Below, in pieces: positions 1-9,412 of a stretch of DNA of 64,000 nt. Position numbers and translations under genes: made by a program. Under the pieces are notes generated by a model. The model was not told the origin of the DNA, did no database searches, and was given only the letters and a program-made list of their open reading frames with translations. Location of the stretch: NCBI RefSeq assembly GCF_001044425.1, contig NZ_LFML01000126.1:62001-126000 (forward strand). Direction: 5' to 3'. The DNA comes from Streptomyces roseus (GTDB taxonomy: Bacteria > Actinomycetota > Actinomycetes > Streptomycetales > Streptomycetaceae). Each line of letters starts with the position of its first letter. The stretch's first letter is position 1.

Positions 1-1
1 G

Positions 2-1177
2 GAGGGGTTGCCGCGCAATCCGCGAGGCTGGCTGATCCAGGTCGCCGTCCGCCGGATGACCGAGCACGTGCGCAGCGAGGAGGCGCGCCGCCGCCGCGAG
101 GACCTGGTGGCCACCCGGACTCCGGCCGACCGGCGGGCTGCGCCGCCCGCGGACTCGGAGGACGGGGCGGCCCGTGACGACACCCTGACCCTGCTGTTCC
201 TGTGCTGTCATCCGGCGCTCTCGCCCGCTTCCGCGATCGCGCTCACCCTCCGTTCGGTGGGCGGGCTCACGACGGGTGAGATCGCCCGCGCCTTCATGGT
301 CCCGGAAGCGACCATGGGGCAGCGGATCAGCCGGGCCAAGCAGCGGATCAAGGCTTCCGGGGTGCCGTTCCGGATGCCCGGCGCGGACGAGTGGCCGGCC
401 CGGCTGGACGCGGTGCTGCACGTGCTGTACCTGATCTTCAACGAGGGCTACGCCAGCAGCGCCGGGCCCGACCTGCAACGCACCCCGCTCGCGCGGGAAG
501 CCATCCGCCTGGCCAGGGCCGTCCACGCGCAGCTCCCCGACGACGGCGAGGTCACCGGGCTGCTCGCGCTGATGCTCCTCACCGACGCCCGCGGGCCGGC
601 CCGTACGGGGCCCGGAGGCGAGCTCGTACCGCTCGCCGAACAGGACCGCGGCCGCTGGGACTCCGCCGCGATCACCGAGGGCGTGGCGCTGATCACGGCG
701 GCCCTGCCGCGCGGCCCGGTCGGTCCCTACCAGGTGCAGGCGGCCATCGCGGCCGTCCACGACGAGGCCCCCAGCGCACAGGAGACCGACTGGCCGCAGA
801 TCCTCGCCCTTTACGGGGTCCTGGAGAGGATGTCCGACAACCCCCTGATCACCTTGAACCGGTCCGTCGCGACGGCGATGGTCGACGGTCCGCGCGCGGG
901 GCTCGCCGTGCTCGCCGCCGCGCCCGCCCTGCGGGAGCACCACCGCCTGTACGCGGTACGCGGCCACCTCCACGAGCTGGCGGGGGACCGCGAGGCGGCC
1001 GTCGCCGACTACCGGGCCGCCGCGAGGCGGACGGCGAGCCTCCCGGAACGCGACTACCTCACCCTACGGGCGGCCCGCCTCGCGAGCACCGCGGACGACG
1101 CCCGACCGTCGGCCGGCGGTCTTGCCGGAGCACCTGGGCAGGACGGGACGCGGCCATCCGGACCGGATCCGCGATGA
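2..1177 (+). CDS. ECF42-type RNA polymerase sigma factor (5' end outside window)
   Basis: Extracytoplasmic-function sigma factor that should direct RNA polymerase to a small set of promoters. The frame is open from base 2, and the sequence before the first TTG (base 8) already reads as conserved protein (PRNPRGWL), so region 2 starts upstream of the window and perhaps 40-50 residues are missing. Sigma region 4 lies around residues 60-115 (LTLRSVGGLTTGEIARAF). It is followed by the long C-terminal helical extension typical of ECF42/DUF6596 proteins, with ADEWPARLDAVLHVLYLIFN and NEGY at about 125-145. In that family the extension is needed for activity and the usual neighbour is a DGPF/YCII protein, which could lie upstream but cannot be seen. 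Confidence 0.85.
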   Translation, partial: EGLPRNPRGWLIQVAVRRMTEHVRSEEARRRREDLVATRTPADRRAAPPADSEDGAARDDTLTLLFLCCHPALSPASAIALTLRSVGGLTTGEIARAFMVPEATMGQRISRAKQRIKASGVPFRMPGADEWPARLDAVLHVLYLIFNEGYASSAGPDLQRTPLAREAIRLARAVHAQLPDDGEVTGLLALMLLTDARGPARTGPGGELVPLAEQDRGRWDSAAITEGVALITAALPRGPVGPYQVQAAIAAVHDEAPSAQETDWPQILALYGVLERMSDNPLITLNRSVATAMVDGPRAGLAVLAAAPALREHHRLYAVRGHLHELAGDREAAVADYRAAARRTASLPERDYLTLRAARLASTADDARPSAGGLAGAPGQDGTRPSGPDPR

Positions 1178-1219
1178 GGAATCCGAGTCGGTGGGGCGAG
1201 GGCCGGTCTTCAGGGCGCG

Positions 1220-1441
1220 CTACTTGCCCTTCTTCCGCAGCGCGCTCGCCTTGTGCACTGCGGACCGGCCCGTCTTGTGGCTTTCCACCTCGTACTGGGG
1301 CTCCTCCGCAGAGGCGTCGACGGTACGGCCCGCCGCCCGGGTCCGCTTCGTGATCTTCTTCTTCACCTTGCCGGCGACCGTCTGGCCGTGGCTTTTCCAC
1401 GTCACCTCGTCGCCGCGCCCCGGTTCCCTGTCGCCGTCCAT
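1220..1441 (-). CDS. DUF2945-type small basic protein
   Basis: A 73-residue protein starting at the ATG at 1441 (MDGDREPGRGDEVTWKS). It matches the short DUF2945/hypervirulence-associated TUDOR pattern: an early G-D-x-V-T-W-x-S strand, then GKVKKKITKRT and a Lys-rich tail ending KKGK. An in-frame ATG at 1540 would add 33 Arg-rich residues that do not look conserved, so the shorter start is preferred. Function unknown; the basic charge suggests nucleic-acid or anionic-polymer binding (inference). Confidence 0.6.
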   Translation of the reverse strand: MDGDREPGRGDEVTWKSHGQTVAGKVKKKITKRTRAAGRTVDASAEEPQYEVESHKTGRSAVHKASALRKKGK

Positions 1442-1557
1442 GGGCGTCGCCTCCCGGTCCCTGTCCGTGTCCGTATCTGGCCGACTGCGTCTGCCCCCGC
1501 CGAACCGGTTCCATGTCATGCGGCGATCAAGAGGGTTCATAACCGCCTGAAACGGGC

Positions 1558-1881
1558 ATGCGCCCGCTCGTGAACGGGAAAACGTCGCCGCCCCTCACCC
1601 CCGACGGGCACCATGTCGTCATCAAGGGCCGCCGGTGGCGCGCCACCGATCCAGCCGTCCCGGACGACGCGTCCGCCCGGCTGCGCGCCCACCTGATGGC
1701 GGCCCGCCGCGCGGTGGCCGCCGCTCGGCGCGCCGACGATCCGGAGGCGGAGCAAGCCGCCCGGGACCGGGTGCAGGTGGCAAAGGTGGCTCTCGGGGAG
1801 CGCGGTGTCCCCTGGTGGGAGCAGAGTGCCGCGGAGCGCCGGGCTCGGTGGGGTGACGGGCTGCGATCGCTCGACGCGTGA
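1558..1881 (+). CDS. Small conserved hypothetical protein
   Basis: A 107-residue protein with strong codon bias. The N-terminal part (HHVVIKGRRWRATDPAVPD) resembles short Streptomyces proteins often mislabelled biopolymer transporter Tol. A central Ala/Arg-rich helix follows (residues 40-80), then a conserved-looking PWWEQSAAERRARW end. There is no membrane segment or signal peptide. It converges on the UvrA-like gene 31 bases downstream. Function unknown. Confidence 0.55.
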   Translation: MRPLVNGKTSPPLTPDGHHVVIKGRRWRATDPAVPDDASARLRAHLMAARRAVAAARRADDPEAEQAARDRVQVAKVALGERGVPWWEQSAAERRARWGDGLRSLDA

Positions 1882-1912
1882 GGCGAGAAGTACGGGGGCC
1901 CTCGTGCCGTGA

Positions 1913-4381
1913 TCAGGAGCGGGCGAGGCGGGCCGCGAGATAGGGCGCGGTCGCGCTGCGGCGGGCCTTCGCCACCTTGGCCGGCGGGCCCGCCGCGACC
2001 ACCCGCCCGCCCGCGTCGCCGCCCCCCGGTCCCAGGTCGATGACCCAGTCTGCGGTGGCGATCGTATCCAGATCGTGCTCGACGAGGACCACGGTGTTGC
2101 CGGCGTCGACGAGCCGGTGCAGCTGTCTCAGCAGCAGCGCGATGTCCGATGGGTGCAGCCCCGCCGTCGGCTCGTCGAGCAGGTAGAGCGCATGCCCGCG
2201 GCGGGCCCGCTGCAGTTCGGTGGCCAGCTTGATGCGTTGCGCCTCGCCACCGCTGAGTTCCGTCGCGGGCTGGCCCAGCCGCAGGTATCCCAGTCCCACC
2301 TCGCGCAGCGTCTCCAGACTGCGGGAGGCGGCCGGGACGGCGGACAGGAACTCGGCGGCGTCGTCGACGGACAACGCCAGCACCTCCGCGATGTTCTTGC
2401 CGCCGTAGGTGACTTCCAGTGTCTCGGCGTTGTACCGGGCGCCCTGGCAGGTCGGGCACGGCGCGTAGGTGCCGGGCAGGAACAGCAGTTCCACCGCGAC
2501 GAACCCCTCGCCCTGGCAGGTCTCGCACCGCCCGTCCGCCACATTGAACGAGAACCGCCCGGCCGAGTAGCCGCGCGCCCTGGCCTCGTCCGTCGTCGCG
2601 AACAGCCTGCGCACCGCGTCGAACATCCCCGTGTACGTGGCCAGGTTGGACCGGGGAGTCCGGCCGATCGGCCGTTGGTCGACCCGGACCAGCCGGTCGA
2701 ACGACTCGACCCCCGACGCGTCCTGGACGTCGACCTCCAGCTGCGCCTCGTCCGGCTCCTCGGGTGCGAGTCCGAGGTTGCCGCGGACGACCTCGGCGAG
2801 CACCTGCGTCACCAGCGTCGACTTCCCGGAACCGGACACGCCCGTCACCGCCGTCAGCACGCACAGCGGTACGTCGACGGACACGTCGTGCAGATTGTGC
2901 CGCGAGACACCGCGCAGGTGCAGCCAGCCGTGCGGCGTGCGCGGCCGGTGATCGAGCGGCCGGGCGCGTCCGAACAGGTGCCGGCTCGTGGCCGATTCCG
3001 CGACCCGCTCGAGCCCGGCGACCGGGCCGCTGTACAGCACGCGCCCGCCGCCCTCGCCCGCACCGGGGCCGATGTCGACCACCCAGTCCGCCCGCCGTAC
3101 GACGTCCATGTCGTGCTCCACGACGAACAACGAGTTGCCCGCCGCCTTGAGGCGGTCCAGCACGTCCAGCAGCGGCTCCGCGTCAGCCGGGTGCAGGCCC
3201 GCGGAGGGTTCGTCGAGGACGTAGACGACGCCGAACAGCCCCGAGCGCAGCTGGGTGGCGATGCGCAGGCGTTGCGCCTCGCCGGGCGACAGGGTCGTCG
3301 AACGGCGCCCGAGGCTGAGGTAACCGAGGCCCAGGTCAAGCAGTACGTCGATCCGCGCGACCAGATCGCCGCAGATCCGGACCGCGACCTCGGTCGTCTC
3401 CCCGGACCGGGCGGTCGACGTGGTGGCGTCGGCCTTGGACCGCCTCGCGACGGGCCGCAGCAGTGCCACGACGTCGGTGAGCGGCATCGCGTTGATCTCG
3501 GCGATGGAACGTCCGGCGAAGGTCACGGCGAGCGCCTCCGGCCGCAGTCCGCTGCCGTGGCACTCGGGGCAGGGCACACTCCTGACGAATCGCAGCGCCC
3601 GTTCGCGCATCTTCTCGCTCTTGGAGTCGGCGAGGACGTGCATGACGTGCTTGCGGGCGCTCCAGAACTTGCCCTGGTAGCCGTAGTCGATCCGGTCCTC
3701 CTCCGGCTCGATGTACACGGAGGGCTGCTCGTCCGTGTACAGCAGCCAGTCCCGGTCCTTCTTCCTGAGCCTGCGCCACGGTCGGTCGATGTCGATCCCC
3801 AGGCCGCTCACGACACTGCGCAGGTTCGCGCCCTGCCAGGCACCCGGCCAGGCGGCGATCGCCCCTTCGCGGATGCTCAGCGAGGGGTCCGGGACGAGCA
3901 GGTCCTCGGCGACGTCGTGGACGACGCCCAGTCCGTGGCACTCCGGGCAGGCGCCGGCCGCGGTGTTGGGGGAGAACGACTCGGCGTCCAGCCGTGCGGC
4001 CCCGGGCGGATAGGTGCCGGCGCGGGAGTACAGCATGCGCAGCAGGTTGGACAGCGTGGTGAGGGTGCCGACCGTCGAGCGCGAGCTGGGCGATCCGCGC
4101 CGCTGTTGCAGGGCCACGGCGGGTGGCAGTCCGGTGATTTCCTGCACGTGGGGTGCGCCGACCTGTTGCAACAGCCTTCGGGCGTACGGTGCCACGGACT
4201 CGAAGTAGCGCCGCTGGGCTTCCGCGTACAGCGTGCCGAACGCGAGCGAGGACTTGCCCGAACCGGAGACTCCGGTGAAGGCGACCATCGCGTCCCGCGG
4301 AACGTCGACATCGATGTTCCGCAGGTTGTTCTCACTGGCGCCCCGGACATGTACGAAAGGGTCCCTCGCGTCGTTGTTCAC
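1913..4381 (-). CDS. UvrA-like ABC excinuclease paralogue
   Basis: An 822-residue class II ABC ATPase of the UvrA family, shorter than housekeeping UvrA (about 940-1000 residues). It therefore resembles UvrA2/DrrC-type paralogues, which are linked to DNA damage or DNA-binding drug tolerance. Visible motifs: Walker A GVSGSGKSSLAFGTLYAEA near residue 37 and GVSGSGKSTLVTQVL near 515; signatures LSPGEAQRLRIATQL and LSGGEAQRIKLATEL; Walker B regions YVLDEPSAGLHP and YLLDEPTAGLHP; zinc-type Cys pairs CPECHGLG, CPECHGSG and CETCQGEG with CPTCQG. The reduced length suggests loss of the UvrB-binding insert, which is an inference. It stands alone, and no uvrB or uvrC is nearby. Confidence 0.9.
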   Translation of the reverse strand: MNNDARDPFVHVRGASENNLRNIDVDVPRDAMVAFTGVSGSGKSSLAFGTLYAEAQRRYFESVAPYARRLLQQVGAPHVQEITGLPPAVALQQRRGSPSSRSTVGTLTTLSNLLRMLYSRAGTYPPGAARLDAESFSPNTAAGACPECHGLGVVHDVAEDLLVPDPSLSIREGAIAAWPGAWQGANLRSVVSGLGIDIDRPWRRLRKKDRDWLLYTDEQPSVYIEPEEDRIDYGYQGKFWSARKHVMHVLADSKSEKMRERALRFVRSVPCPECHGSGLRPEALAVTFAGRSIAEINAMPLTDVVALLRPVARRSKADATTSTARSGETTEVAVRICGDLVARIDVLLDLGLGYLSLGRRSTTLSPGEAQRLRIATQLRSGLFGVVYVLDEPSAGLHPADAEPLLDVLDRLKAAGNSLFVVEHDMDVVRRADWVVDIGPGAGEGGGRVLYSGPVAGLERVAESATSRHLFGRARPLDHRPRTPHGWLHLRGVSRHNLHDVSVDVPLCVLTAVTGVSGSGKSTLVTQVLAEVVRGNLGLAPEEPDEAQLEVDVQDASGVESFDRLVRVDQRPIGRTPRSNLATYTGMFDAVRRLFATTDEARARGYSAGRFSFNVADGRCETCQGEGFVAVELLFLPGTYAPCPTCQGARYNAETLEVTYGGKNIAEVLALSVDDAAEFLSAVPAASRSLETLREVGLGYLRLGQPATELSGGEAQRIKLATELQRARRGHALYLLDEPTAGLHPSDIALLLRQLHRLVDAGNTVVLVEHDLDTIATADWVIDLGPGGGDAGGRVVAAGPPAKVAKARRSATAPYLAARLARS

Positions 4382-4597
4382 CCTTCCTGAGTACCTGATC
4401 GCGCCGGGAACCGCGCGACCGGCGCCGTCGCCGGATCCCGCTCACACGAGTACCGCGCTCAGTCGCACACTGTGACCTGCGGAGGTGCTCAGGTGTCGGA
4501 TCCCGGGTGCGCAGGGGGTGTGCGGCGGTGTGCGGCGAGGGCGGCCTTCGCGGCCGCGCGCACGCCTCCGACATTTGCTGGCCCCCATCCTCGCAAA

Positions 4598-4614
4598 ATA
4601 CCCCTGGGGGGTAT
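4598..4614. promoter_or_regulatory. CsoR/RcnR-like operator
   Basis: The near-palindrome ATACCCCTGGGGGGTAT lies 52 bases before the DUF4396 start. G/C tracts flanked by ATAC/GTAT are typical of operators bound by copper- or other metal-sensing CsoR/RcnR-type repressors. No csoR gene is present in the window. Confidence 0.6.
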
Positions 4615-4666
4615 ACGGTTGTGATGTGGGTCCGCGGGAACGGGGCCACACTGGACGGGATGGGGG

Positions 4667-5197
4667 ATGACGGTCATGGAGCACAGCGCACACCACACAG
4701 CCGCCGCGCACGACCACGCAGCGCACCGGGCGCACGCGGGCCACGCCGGGCATCAGATGGGCGGGGTGACGTGGGGGGCAGCCGCGAAGGCGACGTTGCA
4801 CTGCCTGACCGGATGCGCCATCGGCGAGATCCTCGGCATGATGGTCGGCACGGCCCTGATGTGGGGCAACGTGCCCACCATGGTCCTGGCGATCGTGCTG
4901 GCGTTCGTGTTCGGCTACTCGTTCACGCTGTTCGCGGTCCGCAAGGCCGGTCTGGACTTCAAGACCGCGATCAAGGTGGCACTGGCCGCGGACACCGTCT
5001 CGATCGCGGTGATGGAGCTCGTCGACAACGGGATCATCGCCCTGGTCCCCGGCGCGATGGACGCCCAGCTCTCCGACACCCTGTTCTGGACCTCGCTGCT
5101 CGGCAGTCTCGTGATCGCGTTCCTGCTGACGACACCGGTCAACAAGTGGATGATCGGCCGCGGCAAGGGTCACGCCGTCGTCCACGCCCACCACTGA
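4667..5197 (+). CDS. DUF4396 integral membrane protein, His-rich N terminus
   Basis: A 176-residue membrane protein. Residues 1-32 hold about ten His in a loose HxxxAH pattern (HSAHH, HDHAAH, HAGHAGHQM), then roughly four hydrophobic segments follow (about 42-62, 66-88, 98-122 and 140-162). The DUF4396 signature HCLTGCAIGE is present near residue 45. The metal-ligand-rich N terminus and the CsoR-like operator together suggest copper or another soft metal, but no transport activity is established for the family. The start is ATG 4667 with GGGGGA just upstream; an alternative ATG lies three codons later. A strong hairpin follows the stop. Confidence 0.8.
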   Translation: MTVMEHSAHHTAAAHDHAAHRAHAGHAGHQMGGVTWGAAAKATLHCLTGCAIGEILGMMVGTALMWGNVPTMVLAIVLAFVFGYSFTLFAVRKAGLDFKTAIKVALAADTVSIAVMELVDNGIIALVPGAMDAQLSDTLFWTSLLGSLVIAFLLTTPVNKWMIGRGKGHAVVHAHH

Positions 5198-5216
5198 CCG
5201 TCTGCCGCAGCGCACC

Positions 5217-5251
5217 GCGCCCGGCCGCACCTTCACGATGCGGCCGGGCGC
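5217..5251. terminator. Hairpin terminator after the DUF4396 gene
   Basis: Perfect 13-bp arms (GCGCCCGGCCGCA at 5217-5229 and its complement at 5239-5251) around a 9-base loop. There is no U-tract, as is usual in Streptomyces. Confidence 0.7.
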
Positions 5252-5552
5252 GACCGCGTGTGGGGGCGTTGGCTGGAGGTGACCGGTAGCGCGGCGTACC
5301 TGGTGGCGGCGGTGGGGGGAGGCCGCCGAGCTCACGGTTCTGCCCAGGGACGGGCCGTCGGCGCGCGGGACTGCATGCGGCGGCCGATGGGAACCGGCCG
5401 GGGGCCGCACGTACGGGCGGGCGTCCCGCCCCGCGGCGCCTCCGGCACCGCGGAGCTTGTCGCAGTCCCGGGCGGGTGTCGTCGTGCGACTGTCGCGCTC
5501 GGCGTACCGGTCCCCATCACCCTCTTCGGCGTTGGTGCCCTCCCCTGGCGGA
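5252..5552. other. Intergenic, no feature recognised
   Basis: GC-rich spacer between the DUF4396 terminator and the stop of the convergent isoamylase-domain gene. No reading frame here resembles a known protein. Confidence 0.4.
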
Positions 5553-5828
5553 TCAGGTGTGGAGGCGGCTGTTGGTGCCGTCGTGGTGGTCGGCGGTGGG
5601 GTCGTCGAACCAGTAGTCGCCGGCGGCGAGGTAGCGGAAGGAGTGGCTGGTGTGAGCCGGCAGAGCGACGCTGGCAGCCCGGGTGCCGTCGCCGCGCGCC
5701 TCAAGGGGGTGGGCGGCAGGATTCCACTGGTTGAAGTCTCCGACGACGCTGACCGGCCCTTCGGGGGTGTCCTCGGGGAGGACGAAGGTGACCTTGGTTC
5801 GGCTGCCCTGCCGCTTGCGTTCGAGCAC
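5553..5828 (-). CDS. Isoamylase early-set (CBM48-like) domain protein
   Basis: A 91-residue protein made almost entirely of one glycogen-binding-like beta-sandwich. KVTFVLPED, then GPVSVVGDFNQWNP (residues 25-37, the hallmark) and SFRYLAAGDYWFDDP (residues 63-77) match the early-set domain found before amylase/branching-enzyme domains and in AMPK beta subunits. The start is GTG 5828 (VLERKRQGS). The frame stays open upstream but that part is low-complexity Pro/Arg. Stand-alone copies are common in actinomycetes; the partner and role are unknown. Confidence 0.8.
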   Translation of the reverse strand: MLERKRQGSRTKVTFVLPEDTPEGPVSVVGDFNQWNPAAHPLEARGDGTRAASVALPAHTSHSFRYLAAGDYWFDDPTADHHDGTNSRLHT

Positions 5829-6315
5829 GGGAGATCTCCGTCCGTGAGGAGTCGTCGGGTGTGGGAAGTCCGGCCCGTGCCGCAGCCGGCCGCCTGGCAC
5901 GGGGGCCGGGGCCGCGCGGCTGCGCCCGTCTCGGTCCTCTGCCGGGGCGGAGGAGGCGCCGGGCGGGGCGTGCGTGGCGGGGCCCGGCCGGGGTGGCTCT
6001 GTCCGGCCGGGCCCCGCGGTGCGTGGACCTCGCTCTGCCACCGTGCCACGCACGTGCCCGGGCTGCGCGGCGTTGTGGGCCGCTCGGGTGAGTCACGCCG
6101 CGCACACCCCCTTTTGCCCATCGGCGAGGGCGGGGCCAGCCTTCCACCAGTACCTCGTTTTCACCTACGCAGCCACGCCCCTCACCGCCAGGGTGGGACG
6201 GTTTCCTGCGGGAGTGGGTCGGCGTGGCACGATGTTCTGCCCGTGTCGTATCCGGCTCGGGCCTGCCATGTCCGGGTATGTCAGCCCGGGCGCTGTCGAG
6301 TAGTGAGGTGCCGTA
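5829..6315. other. Divergent intergenic region
   Basis: 487 bases between the divergent isoamylase-domain gene and the PP2C gene. It must hold both promoters. Apart from GAGGTG at 6305-6310, a plausible ribosome-binding site for the GTG at 6316, no clear operator or RNA structure was recognised. Confidence 0.4.
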
Positions 6316-7617
6316 GTGACCGTGGATGTGCCGGACAACGGCACCGGGCAGTCTTCCCGCACTGACCTGGGCGCAGGGCACCAGGTGGCTGCGACGACGT
6401 TGGCGGAGATGTTGCAGGCTGCGGAGACCGCGCCTCCGGTGGAGTCCCTCGATGTGGTCGCTCGAATCCTGAAGGACCGGCTCGGGGCTGTCTCCGTGTC
6501 GTTCCTGATCACCGACTTCACCGGGAGTTCGGTGGTCCGGCTGGGGGCCGCGGGCAGCGTCGCCACCGGGACCACGGCCCGGCGCATCCCGTTGGCGGGC
6601 ACGGTCTACGACGACGTGATCCGCACCCAGCGCCCGACCGTGGAGAGCACGGGCCGGGGAGCACAGGTGCGGATCGTCGCCCCGGTGACCAACCGCGGCG
6701 ACGCCATGGGACTTCTCGAAATGTCCCTGCCCCACCCGCCGGATGAAGCGGTGCTGCGGGAGGTCGGCGAGGCGGCGCACGCGCTGGCGTACGTCGTCAT
6801 CGCCAACCGGCCGTTCACCGACCTCTATCAGTGGGGTCGGCGCACGCTGCCGCTCAGCCTGGCCGCGGAGATCCAGCACCGGCTGCTCCCGGGATCGTTG
6901 ACGTGCGAGGCTGCGCAGTTCGCGGTCTCCGGCGCGCTGGAGCCGGCCGACCACGTCGGGGGCGACACCTTCGACTACGTTCTGGATCGCGACACGGTCC
7001 AGCTGTCGATCACCGACGCCATGGGCCACGATGTGCAGGCCGCGATGCTGGCCACGCTGGCGGTGGGCGCCTTGCGCCGGGCGCGGCGGGCGGGCGCCGA
7101 CCTGCGAGAGCAGGCACGCCAGGCCGACAAGGCCATGCGGGAGCACAATCAGCCCGGATACGTCACCGGCCAGCTCCTGCGGATCAACCTGCTGGACGGT
7201 GCCACCGAGTTCGTCAACGCCGGCCATCCCTGGCCGTTGCGGCTGCGAGACGGCCAGGTGGAGGAGATCCGGCCCGAGGTCGATCTGCCCTTCGGCGTTC
7301 ATCCCCTTCACGACTACCGGGTGCAGGAACTGGACCTGCGGCCCGGTGACCGCTTGGTGCTTCTCAGCGACGGGATGCTCGAACGCAACGTCAAGGCCCT
7401 GGACCTCAACGACTTGATCGCCCGCAGCCGGGAACTGCACCCGCGGGAGGCAGCCCGCGCCTTGATCGGCGCGGTCGTCGAAGCGGGCAAAGGCCGCCTG
7501 AAGGACGACGCCACCGTCATCTGCCTGGACTGGCACGGCACTGGCACGTCCCGGCGCGACGCCGACAACGGAGCCAACCTCGCCGACGCCTCCGCGGCGT
7601 CGCCGCGCAGGCACTGA
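6316..7617 (+). CDS. GAF-PP2C (SpoIIE/RsbU-type) serine/threonine phosphatase
   Basis: A 433-residue protein. The N-terminal GAF-like sensor (about residues 30-170) has no obvious chromophore Cys. The C-terminal PP2C-like domain (about 185-415) carries the metal-binding Asp motifs GGDTFDYV, DAMGHD and LKDDATVICLDW. The linker EIQHRLLPGSL just before the catalytic domain is typical of RsbU/SpoIIE phosphatases, which dephosphorylate STAS anti-anti-sigma factors. A STAS protein occurs elsewhere in the window (35.6 kb), but there is no evidence that the two are partners. The start is GTG 6316. Confidence 0.88.
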   Translation: MTVDVPDNGTGQSSRTDLGAGHQVAATTLAEMLQAAETAPPVESLDVVARILKDRLGAVSVSFLITDFTGSSVVRLGAAGSVATGTTARRIPLAGTVYDDVIRTQRPTVESTGRGAQVRIVAPVTNRGDAMGLLEMSLPHPPDEAVLREVGEAAHALAYVVIANRPFTDLYQWGRRTLPLSLAAEIQHRLLPGSLTCEAAQFAVSGALEPADHVGGDTFDYVLDRDTVQLSITDAMGHDVQAAMLATLAVGALRRARRAGADLREQARQADKAMREHNQPGYVTGQLLRINLLDGATEFVNAGHPWPLRLRDGQVEEIRPEVDLPFGVHPLHDYRVQELDLRPGDRLVLLSDGMLERNVKALDLNDLIARSRELHPREAARALIGAVVEAGKGRLKDDATVICLDWHGTGTSRRDADNGANLADASAASPRRH

Positions 7618-7813
7618 ACCCCGTGAAACTCTCGCGGGGCCTGCGTCCTTCGCACGAGCACGCATGGCCCCACGAGGAACGCCGGTTCCATGGCACCCGC
7701 AGATCACCTGGCGGGAGGGCAGGCGCTGACCGTCACCGCACACGAAACGGCGGACATGTGCTTCTCGTACCCGCCTCCGGCACCAGGGCGCCTCGTATCG
7801 CCTTACCCCGGGG

Positions 7814-9229
7814 TCACCGCTGTGGTGTGCCTGGTGGCGCCGTAGTCCCGGCTTCGATGGCCGGGGGGCGGGCGCCGCGGGGGAGCAGGCCCGCGGCAAT
7901 CAGGCCGCCCAGGCCGATGACCGCGAGGGCCGCCATCGCCGCCGCGTACGCGCCCTTGCTGAGCCCCGATACAAGGATGGTGCCTGCAATAGCGGTGCCG
8001 AGTGAGGAGCCGAGGTTGGAGATGCTGCGCGAGAGGCCGGAGATCTCGCCCTGCTGTGCCTCGGAGAAGCATGACTGGACGACGTTCACCGAGGGGGTGA
8101 GCATCGCTCCCAAACCCAGGCCGATCAGCAGCAGGCCGGGGGCGAACGCCCACGCGCCGGGTGTCCAGGCGACCAGGGCGAGGAGTACGGCGATGCCCGC
8201 GATCGCCACGACGAAGCCGACCATGATGAGGGTGCGTTGCGCATGGCGCCGTGCCAGCTTCTCGGCGGCCAGTGAGGAGGCGAGGATGCCGAGGGTCGCG
8301 GCGGTGAAGATGACGCCGGTCTCGACCGCGTCGTAACCGCGGACGACCTGCAGGTAGGCGGCGACGGTGAACGAGACGCCCATCAGCATCAGCCACTGCG
8401 TGTTCTGGGTGACCAGACCGAGGTTGGAGGTGCGGTTGCGGAACAGCGCGGTCGACAGCAGCGGCTCCCGCCCCTTGCGTTCGCGGCCCCGCACCCAGGA
8501 GAAGAAGCCGGCCAGCACCAGCGCACCGCCCAGCAGCAGGCCCAGCGCCAGCCAGCCGTTGTTGTCGATGGCCAGGATGCCCATCACCAGCAGCACCAGG
8601 CCGGCCGCCGACAGTACCGCTCCTACGGTGTCGAAAGGCCGGGCAGGATCGGCCGGCAGCGGATCGTCGATCTTGCGGCTGAGCACCACGATCACCACGA
8701 TCACCAGTGCCTGGAACACGAACGCGGCCCGCCAGCTGATCGCGCTCGTGATCAGCCCACCGATCAGCGGACCGGCGGCCGCGCCGACCCCGCCCATCGC
8801 CATGATGGCTCCGAAGGCCCGCGCCCTCGACGCCGTGTCCGTGAACAGCAGCGTGGTCAGGATGTAGACGGGCGGGATCAGCAGCGCGGTGCCCACGCCC
8901 TCCAGGATCGAGTTCCCCAGGATCAGCACACCGAGCCCCGGCGCGACAGCGCTGAGCACCGCCCCCACCCCGTACACCACCAGCCCCGCCAGCAGACAGC
9001 GCTTGCGCCCCCACTTGTCGGTCAGCTTCCCGCCCGGGATCATCAGCGCGGCCATCACCAACAGGAAAATCGTGATCGCCACCTGCACACCCTGCACTGT
9101 GGTGTCCAGGTCCTCACTGATGTCATTGATCATCACGTTCATGTTCGAGCCGGCGAAGCTGCAGATGAACTGTGCCAACGCCAGCGGAGCGAGCACCCGC
9201 CGCGCCTCCGTCGCTGCCATCCCGGCCAT
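7814..9229 (-). CDS. MFS drug exporter (DHA2/EmrB-QacA type)
   Basis: A 471-residue major facilitator protein with about 14 hydrophobic segments, as expected for DHA2 proton-coupled drug exporters. Visible motifs are GGKLTDKWGRKRCL (MFS motif A, loop 2-3) and the helix 5 antiporter-like stretch GGVGAAAGPLIGGLITSAISWRAAF (positions about 140-165). The start is ATG 9229 (MAGMAATEARRVL), because AGGTGG lies just upstream; the open frame to 9403 adds non-hydrophobic Arg-rich sequence. No regulator is adjacent and the substrate is unknown. Confidence 0.88.
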   Translation of the reverse strand: MAGMAATEARRVLAPLALAQFICSFAGSNMNVMINDISEDLDTTVQGVQVAITIFLLVMAALMIPGGKLTDKWGRKRCLLAGLVVYGVGAVLSAVAPGLGVLILGNSILEGVGTALLIPPVYILTTLLFTDTASRARAFGAIMAMGGVGAAAGPLIGGLITSAISWRAAFVFQALVIVVIVVLSRKIDDPLPADPARPFDTVGAVLSAAGLVLLVMGILAIDNNGWLALGLLLGGALVLAGFFSWVRGRERKGREPLLSTALFRNRTSNLGLVTQNTQWLMLMGVSFTVAAYLQVVRGYDAVETGVIFTAATLGILASSLAAEKLARRHAQRTLIMVGFVVAIAGIAVLLALVAWTPGAWAFAPGLLLIGLGLGAMLTPSVNVVQSCFSEAQQGEISGLSRSISNLGSSLGTAIAGTILVSGLSKGAYAAAMAALAVIGLGGLIAAGLLPRGARPPAIEAGTTAPPGTPQR

Positions 9230-9412
9230 AGCGCCACCTGCCCATCCGCCAAGTCCGATGCTCTCAGGAACTGCGACTTTCCACGCGAGCAGCCTGCCGC
9301 TGACATCAGGCGACCGCCCTCCCGACCGTCGCACGGCAGAACGCCGCCGGGCCGAAGGCGCGCGGCAGCCGTCCCACCGGGACACCGCTGTTCGCTGCTC
9401 CATCCCTGCTGA

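Noticed and set aside
2075..4390. Very long open frame (771 codons) antisense to the UvrA-like gene
   Set aside because: Arises from high-GC codon bias opposite a real gene; its translation is Arg/Gln/Asp-rich without domains, while the other strand has all UvrA motifs.
5701..7899. 732-codon minus-strand open frame
   Set aside because: Spans the PP2C gene and intergenic DNA with low-complexity translation; the PP2C motifs lie on the plus strand.
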